A stretch of DNA of 64,000 nt from Auanema rhodensis (Eukaryota; Nematoda; Chromadorea; Rhabditida; Rhabditidae): the NCBI GenBank assembly GCA_964057225.1, contig OZ059895.1:12586001-12650000 (forward strand), in the 5' to 3' direction. The notes beneath the pieces were generated by a model. The model had not been told where the DNA came from and did not search any database. It saw nothing but the letters and a program-made list of their open reading frames with translations. This document shows, piece after piece, positions 38,301 through 48,200 of this stretch. Each line of letters opens with the position of its first letter. Position 1 is the first letter of the stretch. A program made the translations under genes and the position numbers.

Positions 38301-38660
38301 ATCGCGAAAGAAATTGCTTACTCACTTGCGGAAATACCTACTACATTAGCTACAGGAGAAACAACACCATCTTTAGAAGAATACTTATATCAACTTATGC
38401 CACCAAGAAAACCAAGACTCACCAAGACACGAAACGATTTAGAACTGTACGAACAACTAGCACAAGCAAAAATTATCCTGAACGCAATAAATAATCCGAA
38501 GAAGCTACATTCAAAAGAAGAATACGAAGCAGAAATGAAGAAATGGATCAAATATGAAAAAGAACTAAACTTACCACCATTACAACTGCCAAACTACACA
38601 GTTATCTTCGATGGCGACGAGATATTCTACGGCTTCCGGAAAAGAAATCCTACATTATAG
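35361..38660 (+). CDS. Retroelement Gag fused to envelope-like glycoprotein (1099 aa)
   Basis: Start chosen as the ATG at 35361, since the open frame upstream has no ATG. Residues 1-230 are Pro/Ser/Thr-rich. About 235-395 is a retrotransposon Gag (capsid) region. About 415-555 is an Arg/Asn/Gln/Tyr-rich nucleocapsid-like stretch with no CCHC zinc knuckle. A hydrophobic segment at 572-589 ending TCSA looks like an internal signal peptide. It is followed by a Cys-containing ectodomain with several N-glycosylation sites (NVS, NGT, NST, NLS, NYT) and a furin-like RSRR at 839-842, then a mostly helical region. The glycoprotein aligns with that of retroelement 2 on both sides of the cleavage site. 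The frame ends at TAG, and envelope homology continues in another frame from 38611. The envelope family was not identified. Confidence 0.8.
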   Translation: MLPNTGPKPPLDPAATSNIIRRKRQPPATYSPPSAKQAKLSIKTKSMVIHTPRHRDIQKQFTNPKSHEKTKKQKTDIVERNTLEKKIIPNIKPIPKNIASKGNPQNPPTNTIPNTINPINPLIATPRRSNTPTTQKSPTPALSSTTPAVSSSPPLRNSPSSIDHSTSGHSSSPSLPSQTNQANTFVAENKRINPRMDPMDEGAPLTQTSGRAPVPTPTIIPQPAAIPSAIRDIKAPRYDGKTPFNRYLLYLDEHFNATRTTMPERLQSIQLLLEDDRAREAYRKLTTEDKRLGWDHVKKRLSEMITPKKQRERAMHRLHGLKQLPTESVQSFATRCSNEAYSAMDMNNESELNMLRSTFTWGLRPEISEHVSRLDPPNFEEAYEMALREELFIQNRPPSFVNNMEKSFNNLNIRDSKDNNQYQRNESKEFKGTKPMYNGNGKPHNRYPDRYNNQYRPHQHQYRNHNSRFSQNKGSRQNYFDRSRNRSQERPYYRNRDQNYSGHNNRRQSNNHEQYPSQYNRSQYNNYRSRPRSTSNGPERYRERTQSPGVRFQVNNVTENEVPNNKRKSTPFLPLFITIIALIINTCSAETTYQLCTGNRGGIYVEPPSPTACRFIAPTNNHIQKTTAELFIQNLQPKEWEAWKCAIETYQLCIHDVFFIRETNVSLAKVSPTTLQECSSAIKERIFNGTNLQREAPGLYGTPFPHTTITNGIWKQECEQRTRFIAERGHMTSLQDNTVLSDIFINDNGCTSDKGQCLTNNALIIWTPPLEKHSCSYTSLGSHEVFISEDTILIPGIQSAFILNNKTPEKEASSCLQKDIFTTNSGTLISFNSTSSLGRSRRHAITEYPKGFLTVHQYPSLRYSASKTGTILLYTTYIQRKRLDIHYNLNNITNMLPKYIAIFKYLGINFDVIKNRLIWHKYEDVNIAILHALGEAEIREATKIAIDNLSYKELTQKLSKRITIKDFKKILPTKTGDYYEIAKEIAYSLAEIPTTLATGETTPSLEEYLYQLMPPRKPRLTKTRNDLELYEQLAQAKIILNAINNPKKLHSKEEYEAEMKKWIKYEKELNLPPLQLPNYTVIFDGDEIFYGFRKRNPTL

Positions 38661-40048
38661 CATTACACAAGAGGATAGTGAAAAATTTTATAATCATTAT
38701 CTACCCCTTATCAGTACTCCCGGAACACGACCTTTTGCAACCACAATTAGAAGCACTTCGACCCCCCTACAAACTACTACTACAACCACTACCACGACCC
38801 CTAAGCCTACAACCATAAGGAACGTCATCACTTCGACAATCACACCCAAAACACATATATCCACAACAACTAGACCCAAACCAACAATACCCACGTCTTC
38901 ATCAACTACTACTACTACTACCACTACTACTACTACTACTTCTACTACTGCTAGACCCAGATCAACAACAACCACAACACCTACAACAACCACAACTATA
39001 TTCACCACTCATCGACCAACACAATCATTCTCCACCCCCCAATCTACATTCAATATTACTACAAACCCAATCACGATCACCTCAAGCCAGGAATACAATA
39101 GGAAAGAATCACTCACCAAGTCACCGCCTCCAAGAACTACAAAAAGATCTATCACTACCACTCGCAGCACACCTGAAGAAATATCATCACATATTGGTAA
39201 GAAAGCCCACGTAGACTACCTTAAAGCTAAGAACGATATTGTCCAAAAATGGAATGAACATCTTCATCAACAAGAAACGCAATCTCATCTACAATATGCC
39301 ACTACCAATCTGGAAGATGATATCATACGTACGTTCACAACAAACAGAAACAACATCTGCCACGTACAAAATTAACAACTACTTACCTGGTGGGCTATTC
39401 TTCAAATAAATCCTACTATAGGGATGCGTACAATGCTACGACGACAGGATATATCTGCAAGATTCATAAATGATAAACTAATTTATGTAATGCCATGCAC
39501 ACCAATTCAAATTACAAAAACATACCGTGATCACAAAGTCAACAGCACGTGTTTTCTGGAAACCCCAGTCGAAACGGAACATCACGGCCAACTGTTCATC
39601 CTACCTGGTACAAGAGACCTCACACCGATGGCACATGCCATACCATGCGGACTCACAATCAAGGATCCCTGGAAAGAAAACGATCAATGGACTAATAATA
39701 ACCAATCAATAAATGTAACATCACCAGCATACATCGACGAGTTAGGATCAATCAACCTAGAACATATCAAGTTTAATGGAAGCAACATTTTCAACAACCT
39801 AACAGAATCAACGTTTCCTATGGCACTAGCAATATCATATGGATCCAGCTTAGCAACGCTACAGGCTACTTTACCAGGAAGAATAAAACCTGTAATCAAA
39901 CAAAGATTAATTCCTAACATGAACCCTGTTACCCTAACAGCAGGAGCAGCCAGCAGCTTACTACTCAGCTACGAACATACAAAAGAAGCTATAACTTGGA
40001 AAATGTTTGACTTTCTGTCACCAATATGGGAAAAGATTCAAACCTGGA
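38611..40048 (+). pseudogene. Rest of envelope-like protein of retroelement 1 (interrupted, truncated)
   Basis: Overlaps the preceding frame by 50 bp, with an apparent +1 shift just after a conserved YGF motif. It begins with a stalk-like region, then a mucin-like Thr/Pro-rich tract (about 38740-39010, with ACT-type microsatellite repeats). An in-frame TAA at 39373-39375 interrupts it. The same frame continues at 39376 with clear homology to retroelement 2 residues ~90-290, including PTIGxRxML and the paired Cys around 39540-39660. It stops matching at the tRNA array, before the membrane anchor, so this copy could not make an anchored envelope or any pol. Confidence 0.75.
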
Positions 40049-40265
40049 CACAACGGATGCTCCATTCAAACTATCATTTTCTAAATAAAGCCAAGCCACC
40101 TGATTTAATAGGAAGACTTTCTTATTTGTTTGCTGACGATATTTGTTGTCACAATAATTGACGATATTTGTTGTCACAATAATAATTTATTATTCATTTG
40201 TTGATGTTATTTATTCTCACAATAGTTTCTTTGTTTATGTAAGAGTATTCTTGGAAAAACCCTGT

Positions 40266-40347
40266 GATCAGGTGGCCGAGTGGTTAAGGCGATGGACTGC
40301 TAATCCATTGGGGTTTCCCCGCGTGAGTTCGAATCTCATCCTGATCG
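40266..40347 (+). tRNA. tRNA-Ser(GCT) copy 1
   Basis: Decodes AGC/AGT serine codons. The 82-nt gene has acceptor stem GATCAGG/CCTGATC with discriminator G, a D arm, anticodon loop CTGCTAA (anticodon GCT) on stem ATGGA/TCCAT, a long variable arm TGGGGTTTCCCCGC typical of class II serine tRNAs, and T arm GTGAG-TTCGAAT-CTCAT. A and B boxes are intact. Reference for the copies below. Confidence 0.97.
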
Positions 40348-40513
40348 TTAGTTTTGTTTTTTATGACAACGGATGCTCCATTCAAACTATCATTTTCTAA
40401 ATAAAGCCAAGCCACCTGATTTAACAGGAAGACTTTCTTATTTGTTTGTTGACGATATTTGTTGTCACAATAATTTCTTTGTTTAAGTAAGAGTATTCTT
40501 GGAAAAACCCTGT

Positions 40514-40595
40514 GATCAGGTGGCCGAGTGGTTAAGGCGATGGACTGCTAATCCATTGGGGTTTCCCCGCGTGAGTTCGAATCTCATCCTGATCG
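40514..40595 (+). tRNA. tRNA-Ser(GCT) copy 2
   Basis: Identical to copy 1. Confidence 0.97.
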
Positions 40596-40761
40596 TTAGT
40601 TTTGTTTTTTATGACAACGGATGCTCCATTCAAACTATCATTTTCTAAATAAAGCCAAGCCACCTGATTTAATAGGAAGACTATATTATTCATTTGTTGA
40701 CGTTATTTATTCTCACAATAATTTCTTTGTTTATGTAAGAGTATTCTTGGAAAAACCCTGT

Positions 40762-40843
40762 GATCAGGTGGATGAGTGGTTAAGGCGATGGACTGCTAAT
40801 CCATTGGGGTTTCCCCGCGTGAGTTCGAATCTCATCCTGATCG
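40762..40843 (+). tRNA. tRNA-Ser(GCT) copy 3 (D-arm variant)
   Basis: GGCCGAG is GGATGAG, which breaks the D stem and the A box; possibly inactive. Confidence 0.85.
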
Positions 40844-41009
40844 TTAGCTTTGTTTTTTATGACAACGGATGCTCCATTCAAACTATCATTTTCTAAATAA
40901 AGCCAAGCCACCTGATTTAATAGGAAGACTATATTATTCATTTGTTGACGTTATTTATTCTCACAATAATTTCTTTGTTTATGTAAGAGTATTCTTAGAA
41001 AAACCCTGT

Positions 41010-41091
41010 GATCAGGTGGCCGAGTGGTTAAGGCGATGGACTGCTAATCCATTGGGGTTTCCCCGCGTGAGTTCGAATCTCATCCTGATCG
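41010..41091 (+). tRNA. tRNA-Ser(GCT) copy 4
   Basis: Identical to copy 1. Confidence 0.97.
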
Positions 41092-41257
41092 TTAGTTTTG
41101 TTTTTTATGACAACGGATGCTCCATTCAAACTATCATTTTCTAAATAAAGCCAAGCCACCTGATTTAATAAGAAGACTATATTATTCATTTGTTGACGTT
41201 ATTTGTTCTCACAATAATTTCTTTGTTTATGTAAGAGTATTCCTGGAAAAACCCAGT

Positions 41258-41339
41258 GATCAGGTGGCCGAGTGGTTAAGGCGATGGACTGCTAATCCAT
41301 TGGGGTTTCCCCGCGTGAGTTCGAATCTCATTCTGATCG
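41258..41339 (+). tRNA. tRNA-Ser(GCT) copy 5
   Basis: 3' acceptor strand TCTGATC gives one G-T wobble; otherwise as copy 1. Confidence 0.94.
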
Positions 41340-41505
41340 TTAGTTTTGTTTTTTATGACAACGGATGCTCCATTCAAACTATCATTTTCTAAATAAAGCC
41401 AAGCCACCTGATTTAATAAGAAGACTATATTATTCATTTGTTGACGTTATTTGTTCTCACAATAATTTCTTTGTTTATGTAAGAGTATTCTTAGAAAAAC
41501 CCTGT

Positions 41506-41587
41506 GATCAGGTGGCCGAGTGGTTAAGGCGATGGACTGCTAATCCATTGGGGTTTCCCCGCGTCAGTTCGAATCTCATCCTGATCG
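41506..41587 (+). tRNA. tRNA-Ser(GCT) copy 6 (T-stem variant)
   Basis: T stem GTCAG instead of GTGAG leaves one mismatch. Confidence 0.9.
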
Positions 41588-41753
41588 TTAGTTTTGTTTT
41601 TTATGACAACGGATGCTCCATTCAAACTATCATTTTCTAAATAAAGCCAAGCCACCTGATTTAATAGGAAGACTATATTATTCATTTGTTGACGTTATTT
41701 ATTTTCACAATAATTTCTTTGTTTATGTAAGAGTATTCTTGGAAAAACCCTGT

Positions 41754-41835
41754 GATCAGGTGGCCGAGTGGTTAAGGCGATGGACTGCTAATCCATTGGG
41801 GTTTCCCCGCGTGAGTTCGAATCTCATCCTGATCG
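41754..41835 (+). tRNA. tRNA-Ser(GCT) copy 7
   Basis: Identical to copy 1. Confidence 0.97.
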
Positions 41836-42001
41836 TTAGTTTTGTTTTTTATGACAACGGATGCTCCATTCAAACTATCATTTTCTAAATAAAGCCAAGC
41901 CACCTGATTTAATAAGAAGACTATATTATTCATTTGTTGACGTTATTTGTTCTCACAATAATTTCTTTGTTTATGTAAGAGTATTCCTGGAAAAACCCAG
42001 T

Positions 42002-42083
42002 GATCAGGTGGCCGAGTGGTTAAGGCGATGGACTGCTAATCCATTGGGGTTTCCCCGCGTGAGTTCGAATCTCATCCTGATCG
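42002..42083 (+). tRNA. tRNA-Ser(GCT) copy 8
   Basis: Identical to copy 1. Confidence 0.97.
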
Positions 42084-42248
42084 TTAGTTTTGTTTTTTAT
42101 GACAACGGATGCTCCATTCAAACTATCATTTTCTAAATAAAGCCAAGCCACCTGATTTAATAGGAAGACTATATTATTCATTTGTTGATGTTATTTATTC
42201 TCACAATAGTTTCTTTGTTTTGTAAGAGTATTCTTGGAAAAACCCTGT

Positions 42249-42330
42249 GATCAGGTGGCCGAGTGGTTAAGGCGATGGACTGCTAATCCATTGGGGTTTC
42301 CCCGCGTGAATTCGAATCTCATCCTGATCG
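42249..42330 (+). tRNA. tRNA-Ser(GCT) copy 9 (T-stem variant)
   Basis: GTGAA instead of GTGAG alters the T-stem base next to the loop, within the B box. The unit is 1 bp short. Confidence 0.88.
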
Positions 42331-42496
42331 TTAGTTTTGTTTTTTATGACAACGGATGCTCCATTCAAACTATCATTTTCTAAATGAAGCCAAGCCACCT
42401 GATTTAACAGGAAGACTTTCTTATTTGTTTGTTGACGATATTTGTTGTCACAATAATTTCTTTGTTTAAGTAAGAGTATTCTTGGAAAAACCCTGT

Positions 42497-42578
42497 GATC
42501 AGGTGGCCGAGTGGTTAAGGCGATGGACTGCTAATCCATTGGGGTTTCCCCGCGTGAGTTCGAATCTCATCCTGATCG
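42497..42578 (+). tRNA. tRNA-Ser(GCT) copy 10
   Basis: Identical to copy 1. Confidence 0.97.
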
Positions 42579-42744
42579 TTAGTTTTGTTTTTTATGACAA
42601 CGGATGCTCCATTCAAACTATCATTTTCTAAATAAAGCCAAGCCACCTGATTTAATAGGAAGACTATATTATTCATTTGTTGACGTTATTTATTCTCACA
42701 ATAATTTCTTTGTTTATGTAAGAGTATTCTTGGAAAAACCCTGT

Positions 42745-42826
42745 GATCAGGTGGCCGAGTGGTTAAGGCGATGGACTGCTAATCCATTGGGGTTTCCCCG
42801 CGTGAGTTCGAATCTCATCCTGATCG
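42745..42826 (+). tRNA. tRNA-Ser(GCT) copy 11
   Basis: Identical to copy 1. Confidence 0.97.
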
Positions 42827-42992
42827 TTAGTTTTGTTTTTTATGACAACGGATGCTCCATTCAAACTATCATTTTCTAAATAAAGCCAAGCCACCTGATT
42901 TAATAGGAAGACTATATTATTCATTTGTTGATGTTATTTATTCTCACAATAGTTTCTTTGTTTATGTAAGAGTATTCTTGGAAAAACCCTGT

Positions 42993-43074
42993 GATCAGGT
43001 GGCCGAGTGGTTAAGGCGATGGACTGCTAATCCATTGGGGTTTCCCCGCGTGAGTTCGAATCTCATCCTGATCG
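42993..43074 (+). tRNA. tRNA-Ser(GCT) copy 12
   Basis: Identical to copy 1. Confidence 0.97.
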
Positions 43075-43240
43075 TTAGTTTTGTTTTTTATCACATCGGA
43101 TGCTCCATTCAAACTATCATTTTCTAAATAAAGCCAAGCCACCTGATTTAATAGAAAGACTTTATTATTCATTTGTTGACGTTATTTATTCTCACAATAA
43201 TTTCTTTGTTTAAGTAAGAGTATTCTTGGAAAAACCCTGT

Positions 43241-43322
43241 GATCAGGTGGCCGAGTGGTTAAGGCGATGGACTGCTAATCCATTGAGGTTTCCCCGCGTG
43301 AGTTCGAATCTCATCCTGATCG
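43241..43322 (+). tRNA. tRNA-Ser(GCT) copy 13 (variable-arm variant)
   Basis: Variable arm TGAGG weakens its stem by one pair; shared with copy 18. Confidence 0.93.
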
Positions 43323-43488
43323 TTAGTTTTGTTTTTTATCACAACGGACGCTCCATTCAAACTATCATTTTCTAAATAAAGCCAAGCCACCTGATTCAAT
43401 AGAAAGACTTTATTATTCATTTGTTGACGTTATTTATTCTCACAATAATTTCTTTGTTTAAGTAAGAGTATTCTTGGAAAAACCCTGT

Positions 43489-43570
43489 GATCAGGTGGCC
43501 GAGTGGTTAAGGCGATAGACTGCTAATCCATTGGGGTTTCCCCGCGTGAGTTCGAATCTCATCCTGATCG
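43489..43570 (+). tRNA. tRNA-Ser(GCT) copy 14 (anticodon-stem variant)
   Basis: ATAGA instead of ATGGA gives an A-C mismatch in the anticodon stem; shared with copies 19, 22, 28, 34 and 38. Confidence 0.9.
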
Positions 43571-43736
43571 TTAGTTTTGTTTTTTATGACAACGGATGCT
43601 CCATTCAAACTATCATTTTCTAAATAAAGCCAAGCCACCTGATTTAATAGGAAGACTATATTATTCATTTGTTGACGTTATTTATTCTCACAATAATTTC
43701 TTAGTTTATGTAAGAGTATTCTTGGAAAAACCCTGT

Positions 43737-43818
43737 GATCAGGTGGCCAAGTGGTTAAGGCGATGGACTGCTAATCCATTGCGGTTTCCCCGCGTGAGTT
43801 CGAATCTCATCCTGATCG
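43737..43818 (+). tRNA. tRNA-Ser(GCT) copy 15 (two changes)
   Basis: GGCCAAG in the D arm and TGCGG in the variable arm; shared with copies 20 and 23. Confidence 0.88.
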
Positions 43819-43984
43819 TTAGTTTTGTTTTTTATGACAACGGATGCTCCATTCAAACTATCATTTTCTAAATAAAGCCAAGCCACCTGATTTAACAGGA
43901 AGACTTTCTTATTTGTTTGTTGACGATATTTGTTGTCACAATAATTTCTTTGTTTATGTAAGAGTATTCTTGGAAAAACCCTGT

Positions 43985-44066
43985 GATCAGGTGGCCGAGT
44001 GGTTAAGGCGATGGACTGCTAATCCATTGGGGTTTCCCCGCGTGAGTTCGAATCTCATCCTGATCG
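43985..44066 (+). tRNA. tRNA-Ser(GCT) copy 16
   Basis: Identical to copy 1. Confidence 0.97.
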
Positions 44067-44232
44067 TTAGTTTTGTTTTTTATGACAACGGATGCTCCAT
44101 TCAAACTATCATTTTCTAAATAAAGCCAAGCCACCTGATTTAATAGGAAGACTATATTATTCATTTGTTGATGTTATTTATTCTCACAATAGTTTCTTTG
44201 TTTATGTAAGAGTATTCTTGGAAAAACCCTGT

Positions 44233-44314
44233 GATCAGGTGGCCGAGTGGTTAAGGCGATGGACTGCTAATCCATTGGGGTTTCCCCGCGTGAGTTCGAA
44301 TCTCATCCTGATCG
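44233..44314 (+). tRNA. tRNA-Ser(GCT) copy 17
   Basis: Identical to copy 1. Confidence 0.97.
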
Positions 44315-44480
44315 TTAGTTTTGTTTTTTATCACATCGGATGCTCCATTCAAACTATCATTTTCTAAATAAAGCCAAGCCACCTGATTTAATAGAAAGAC
44401 TTTATTATTCATTTGTTGACGTTATTTATTCTCACAATAATTTCTTTGTTTAAGTAAGAGTATTCTTGGAAAAACCCTGT

Positions 44481-44562
44481 GATCAGGTGGCCGAGTGGTT
44501 AAGGCGATGGACTGCTAATCCATTGAGGTTTCCCCGCGTGAGTTCGAATCTCATCCTGATCG
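44481..44562 (+). tRNA. tRNA-Ser(GCT) copy 18 (variable-arm variant)
   Basis: Same TGAGG change as copy 13, 1240 bp upstream. Confidence 0.93.
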
Positions 44563-44728
44563 TTAGTTTTGTTTTTTATGACAACGGATGCTCCATTCAA
44601 ACTATCATTTTCTAAATAAAGCCAAGCCACCTGATTCAATAGAAAGACTTTATTATTCATTTGTTGACGTTATTTATTCTCACAATAATTTCTTTGTTTA
44701 AGTAAGAGTATTCTTGGAAAAACCCTGT

Positions 44729-44810
44729 GATCAGGTGGCCGAGTGGTTAAGGCGATAGACTGCTAATCCATTGGGGTTTCCCCGCGTGAGTTCGAATCTC
44801 ATCCTGATCG
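44729..44810 (+). tRNA. tRNA-Ser(GCT) copy 19 (anticodon-stem variant)
   Basis: Same ATAGA change as copy 14, 1240 bp upstream. Confidence 0.9.
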
Positions 44811-44976
44811 TTAGTTTTGTTTTTTATGACAACGGATGCTCCATTCAAACTATCATTTTCTAAATAAAGCCAAGCCACCTGATTTAATAGGAAGACTATA
44901 TTATTCATTTGTTGACGTTATTTATTCTCACAATAATTTCTTAGTTTATGTAAGAGTATTCTTGGAAAAACCCTGT

Positions 44977-45058
44977 GATCAGGTGGCCAAGTGGTTAAGG
45001 CGATGGACTGCTAATCCATTGCGGTTTCCCCGCGTGAGTTCGAATCTCATCCTGATCG
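44977..45058 (+). tRNA. tRNA-Ser(GCT) copy 20 (two changes)
   Basis: Same changes as copy 15, 1240 bp upstream. Confidence 0.88.
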
Positions 45059-45224
45059 TTAGTTTTGTTTTTTATGACAACGGATGCTCCATTCAAACTA
45101 TCATTTTCTAAATAAAGCCAAGCCACCTGATTTAACAGGAAGACTTTCTTATTTGTTTGTTGACGATATTTGTTGTCACAATAATTTCTTTGTTTAAGTA
45201 AGAGTATTCTTGGAAAAACCCTTT

Positions 45225-45306
45225 GATCAGGTGGCCGAGTGGTTAAGGCGATGGACTGCTAATCCATTGGGGTTTCCCCGCGTGAGTTCGAATCTCATCC
45301 TGATCG
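45225..45306 (+). tRNA. tRNA-Ser(GCT) copy 21
   Basis: Coding part as copy 1; flank CCCTTT instead of CCCTGT, as before copy 24. Confidence 0.97.
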
Positions 45307-45472
45307 TTAGTTTTGTTTTTTATGACAACGGATGCTCCATTCAAACTATCATTTTCTAAATAAAGCCAAGCCACCTGATTTAATAGGAAGAATTTATTAT
45401 TTTTTTGTTGAAATTGTTTATTCTCACAATAATTTCTTTGTTTAAGTAAGAGTATTCTTGGAAAAACCCTGT

Positions 45473-45554
45473 GATCAGGTGGCCGAGTGGTTAAGGCGAT
45501 AGACTGCTAATCCATTGGGGTTTCCCCGCGTGAGTTCGAATCTCATCCTGATCG
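45473..45554 (+). tRNA. tRNA-Ser(GCT) copy 22 (anticodon-stem variant)
   Basis: ATAGA stem as copy 14. Confidence 0.9.
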
Positions 45555-45720
45555 TTAGTTTTGTTTTTTATGACAACGGATGCTCCATTCAAACTATCAT
45601 TTTCTAAATAAAGCCAAGCCACCTGATTTAATAGGAAGACTATATTATTCATTTGTTGACGTTATTTATTCTCACAATAATTTCTTAGTTTATGTAAGAG
45701 TATTCTTGGAAAAACCCTGT

Positions 45721-45802
45721 GATCAGGTGGCCAAGTGGTTAAGGCGATGGACTGCTAATCCATTGCGGTTTCCCCGCGTGAGTTCGAATCTCATCCTGAT
45801 CG
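45721..45802 (+). tRNA. tRNA-Ser(GCT) copy 23 (two changes)
   Basis: D-arm and variable-arm changes as copy 15. Confidence 0.88.
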
Positions 45803-45968
45803 TTAGTTTTGTTTTTTATGACAACGGATGCTCCATTCAAACTATCATTTTCTAAATAAAGCCAAGCCACCTGATTTAACAGGAAGACTTTCTTATTTGT
45901 TTGTTGACGATATTTGTTGTCACAATAATTTCTTTGTTTAAGTAAGAGTATTCTTGGAAAAACCCTTT

Positions 45969-46050
45969 GATCAGGTGGCCGAGTGGTTAAGGCGATGGAC
46001 TGCTAATCCATTGGGGTTTCCCCGCGTGAGTTCGAATCTCATCCTGATCG
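45969..46050 (+). tRNA. tRNA-Ser(GCT) copy 24
   Basis: Coding part as copy 1; repeats copy 21 with its flank, 744 bp on. Confidence 0.97.
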
Positions 46051-46216
46051 TTAGTTTTGTTTTTTATGACAACGGATGCTCCATTCAAACTATCATTTTC
46101 TAAATAAAGCCAAGCCACCTGATTTAATAGGAAGAATTTATTATTTTTTTGTTGAAATTGTTTATTCTCACAATAATTTCTTTGTTTAAGTAAGAGTATT
46201 CTTGGAAAAACCCTGT

Positions 46217-46298
46217 GATCAGGTGGCCGAGTGGTTAAGGCGATGGACTGCTAATCCATTGGGGTTTCCCCGCGTGAGTTCTAATCCCATCCTGATCG
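46217..46298 (+). pseudogene. tRNA-Ser(GCT) copy 25, B box damaged
   Basis: The T loop reads TTCTAAT instead of TTCGAAT and the T stem CCCAT. The B-box core is lost, so this copy is probably silent. Confidence 0.7.
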
Positions 46299-46464
46299 TT
46301 AGTTTTGTTTTTTATGACAACGGATGCTCTATTCAAACTATCATTTTCTAAATAAAGCCAAGCCACCTGATTTAACAGGAAGACTTTCTTATTTGTTTGT
46401 TGACGATATTTGTTGTCACAATAATTTCTTTGTTTAAGTAAGAGTATTCTTGGAAAAACCCTGT

Positions 46465-46546
46465 GATCAGGTGGCCGAGTGGTTAAGGCGATGGACTGCT
46501 AATCCATTGGGGTTTCCCCGCGTGAGTTCGAATCTCATCCTGATCG
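46465..46546 (+). tRNA. tRNA-Ser(GCT) copy 26
   Basis: Identical to copy 1. Confidence 0.97.
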
Positions 46547-46712
46547 TTAGTTTTGTTTTTTATGACAACGGATGCTCCATTCAAACTATCATTTTCTAAA
46601 TAAAGCCAAGCCACCTGATTTAATAGGAAGACTTTATTATTCATTTGTTGACGTTATTTATTCTCACAATAATTTCTTTGTTTAAGTAAGAGTATTCTTG
46701 GAAAAACCCTGT

Positions 46713-46794
46713 GATCAGGTGGCCGAGTGGTTAAGGCGATGGACTGCTAATCCATTGGGGTTTCCCCGCGTGAGTTCGAATCTCATCCTGATCG
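46713..46794 (+). tRNA. tRNA-Ser(GCT) copy 27
   Basis: Coding part as copy 1; trailer TTAATTTT instead of TTAGTTTT. Confidence 0.97.
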
Positions 46795-46960
46795 TTAATT
46801 TTGTTTTTTATCACAACGGACGCTCCATTCAAACTATCATTTTCTAAATAAAGCCAAGCCACCTGATTTAATAGGAAGACTATATTATTCATTTGTTGAC
46901 GTTATTTATTCTCACAATAATTTCTTTGTTTATGTAAGAGTATTCTTGGAAAAACCCTGT

Positions 46961-47042
46961 GATCAGGTGGCCGAGTGGTTAAGGCGATAGACTGCTAATC
47001 CATTGGGGTTTCCCCGCGTGAGTTCGAATCTCATCCTGATCG
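46961..47042 (+). tRNA. tRNA-Ser(GCT) copy 28 (anticodon-stem variant)
   Basis: ATAGA stem as copy 14. Confidence 0.9.
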
Positions 47043-47208
47043 TTAGTTTTGTTTTTTATGACAACGGATGCTCCATTCAAACTATCATTTTCTAAATAAA
47101 GCCAAGCCACCTGATTTAATAGGAAGACTATATTATTCATTTGTTGATGTTATTTATTCTCACAATAGTTTCTTTGTTTATGTAAGAGTATTCTTGGAAA
47201 AACCCTGT

Positions 47209-47290
47209 GATCAGGTGGCCGAGTGGTTAAGGCGATGGACTGCTAATCCATTGGGGTTTCCCCGCGTGAGTTCGAATCTCATCCTGATCG
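47209..47290 (+). tRNA. tRNA-Ser(GCT) copy 29
   Basis: Identical to copy 1. Confidence 0.97.
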
Positions 47291-47456
47291 TTAGTTTTGT
47301 TTTTTATGACAACGGATGCTCCATTCAAACTATCATTTTCTAAATAAAGCCAAGCCACCTGATTTAATAGGAAGACTATATTATTCATTTGTTGATGTTA
47401 TTTATTCTCACAATAGTTTCTTTGTTTATGTAAGAGTATTCTTGGAAAAACCCTGT

Positions 47457-47538
47457 GATCAGGTGGCCGAGTGGTTAAGGCGATGGACTGCTAATCCATT
47501 GGGGTTTCCCCGCGTGAGTTCGAATCTCATCCTGATCG
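47457..47538 (+). tRNA. tRNA-Ser(GCT) copy 30
   Basis: Identical to copy 1. Confidence 0.97.
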
Positions 47539-47704
47539 TTAGTTTTGTTTTTTATCACATCGGATGCTCCATTCAAACTATCATTTTCTAAATAACGCCA
47601 AGCCACCTGATTTAATAGAAAGATTTTATTATTCATTTGTTGACGTTATTTATTCTCACAATAATTTCTTTGTTTAAGTAAGAGTATTCTTGGAAAAACC
47701 CTGT

Positions 47705-47786
47705 GATCAGGTGGCCGAGTGGTTAAGGCGATGGACTGCTAATCCATTGGGGTTTCCCCGCGTGAGTTCGAATCTCATCCTGATCG
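47705..47786 (+). tRNA. tRNA-Ser(GCT) copy 31
   Basis: Coding part as copy 1; TTAATTTT trailer. Confidence 0.97.
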
Positions 47787-47952
47787 TTAATTTTGTTTTT
47801 TATCACAACGGAGGCTCCATTCAAACTATCATTTTCTAAATAAAGCCAAGCCACCTGATTTAATAGGAAGACTTTATTATTCATTTGTTGACGTTATTTA
47901 TTCTCACAATAATTTCTTTGTTTAAGTAAGAGTATTCTTGGAAAAACCCTGT

Positions 47953-48034
47953 GATCAGGTGGCCGAGTGGTTAAGGCGATGGACTGCTAATCCATTGGGG
48001 TTTCCCCGCGTGAGTTCGAATCTCATCCTGATCG
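47953..48034 (+). tRNA. tRNA-Ser(GCT) copy 32
   Basis: Identical to copy 1. Confidence 0.97.
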
Positions 48035-48200
48035 TTAGTTTTGTTTTTTATGACAACGGATGCTCCATTCAAACTATCATTTTCTAAATAAAGCCAAGCC
48101 ACCTGATTTAATAGGAAGACTTTATTATTCATTTGTTGACGTTATTTATTCTCACAATAATTTCTTTGTTTAAGTAAGAGTATTCTTGGAAAAACCCTGT

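Larger units (their letters stand above)
33772..40048 (+). mobile_element. LTR retroelement 1, 3'-truncated (gag-env part)
   Basis: Ty3/gypsy-type element inserted in a 5S spacer. Its 5' end, TGTTACATACATATC, begins exactly where 5S homology stops. In order it has a 5' LTR and leader, a Gag plus envelope-like reading frame, and a second frame for the rest of the envelope. Homology to retroelement 2 ends at about 40048, where a tRNA-Ser repeat unit begins, so the membrane anchor, protease, pol and 3' LTR are missing. The join shares about five bases (ACAAC) with the tRNA unit, suggesting an illegitimate junction. Confidence 0.8.

Noticed and set aside
38697..39008. Valine-rich 103-codon frame on the minus strand
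   Set aside because: It is the antisense of the threonine-codon microsatellite in the envelope stalk.
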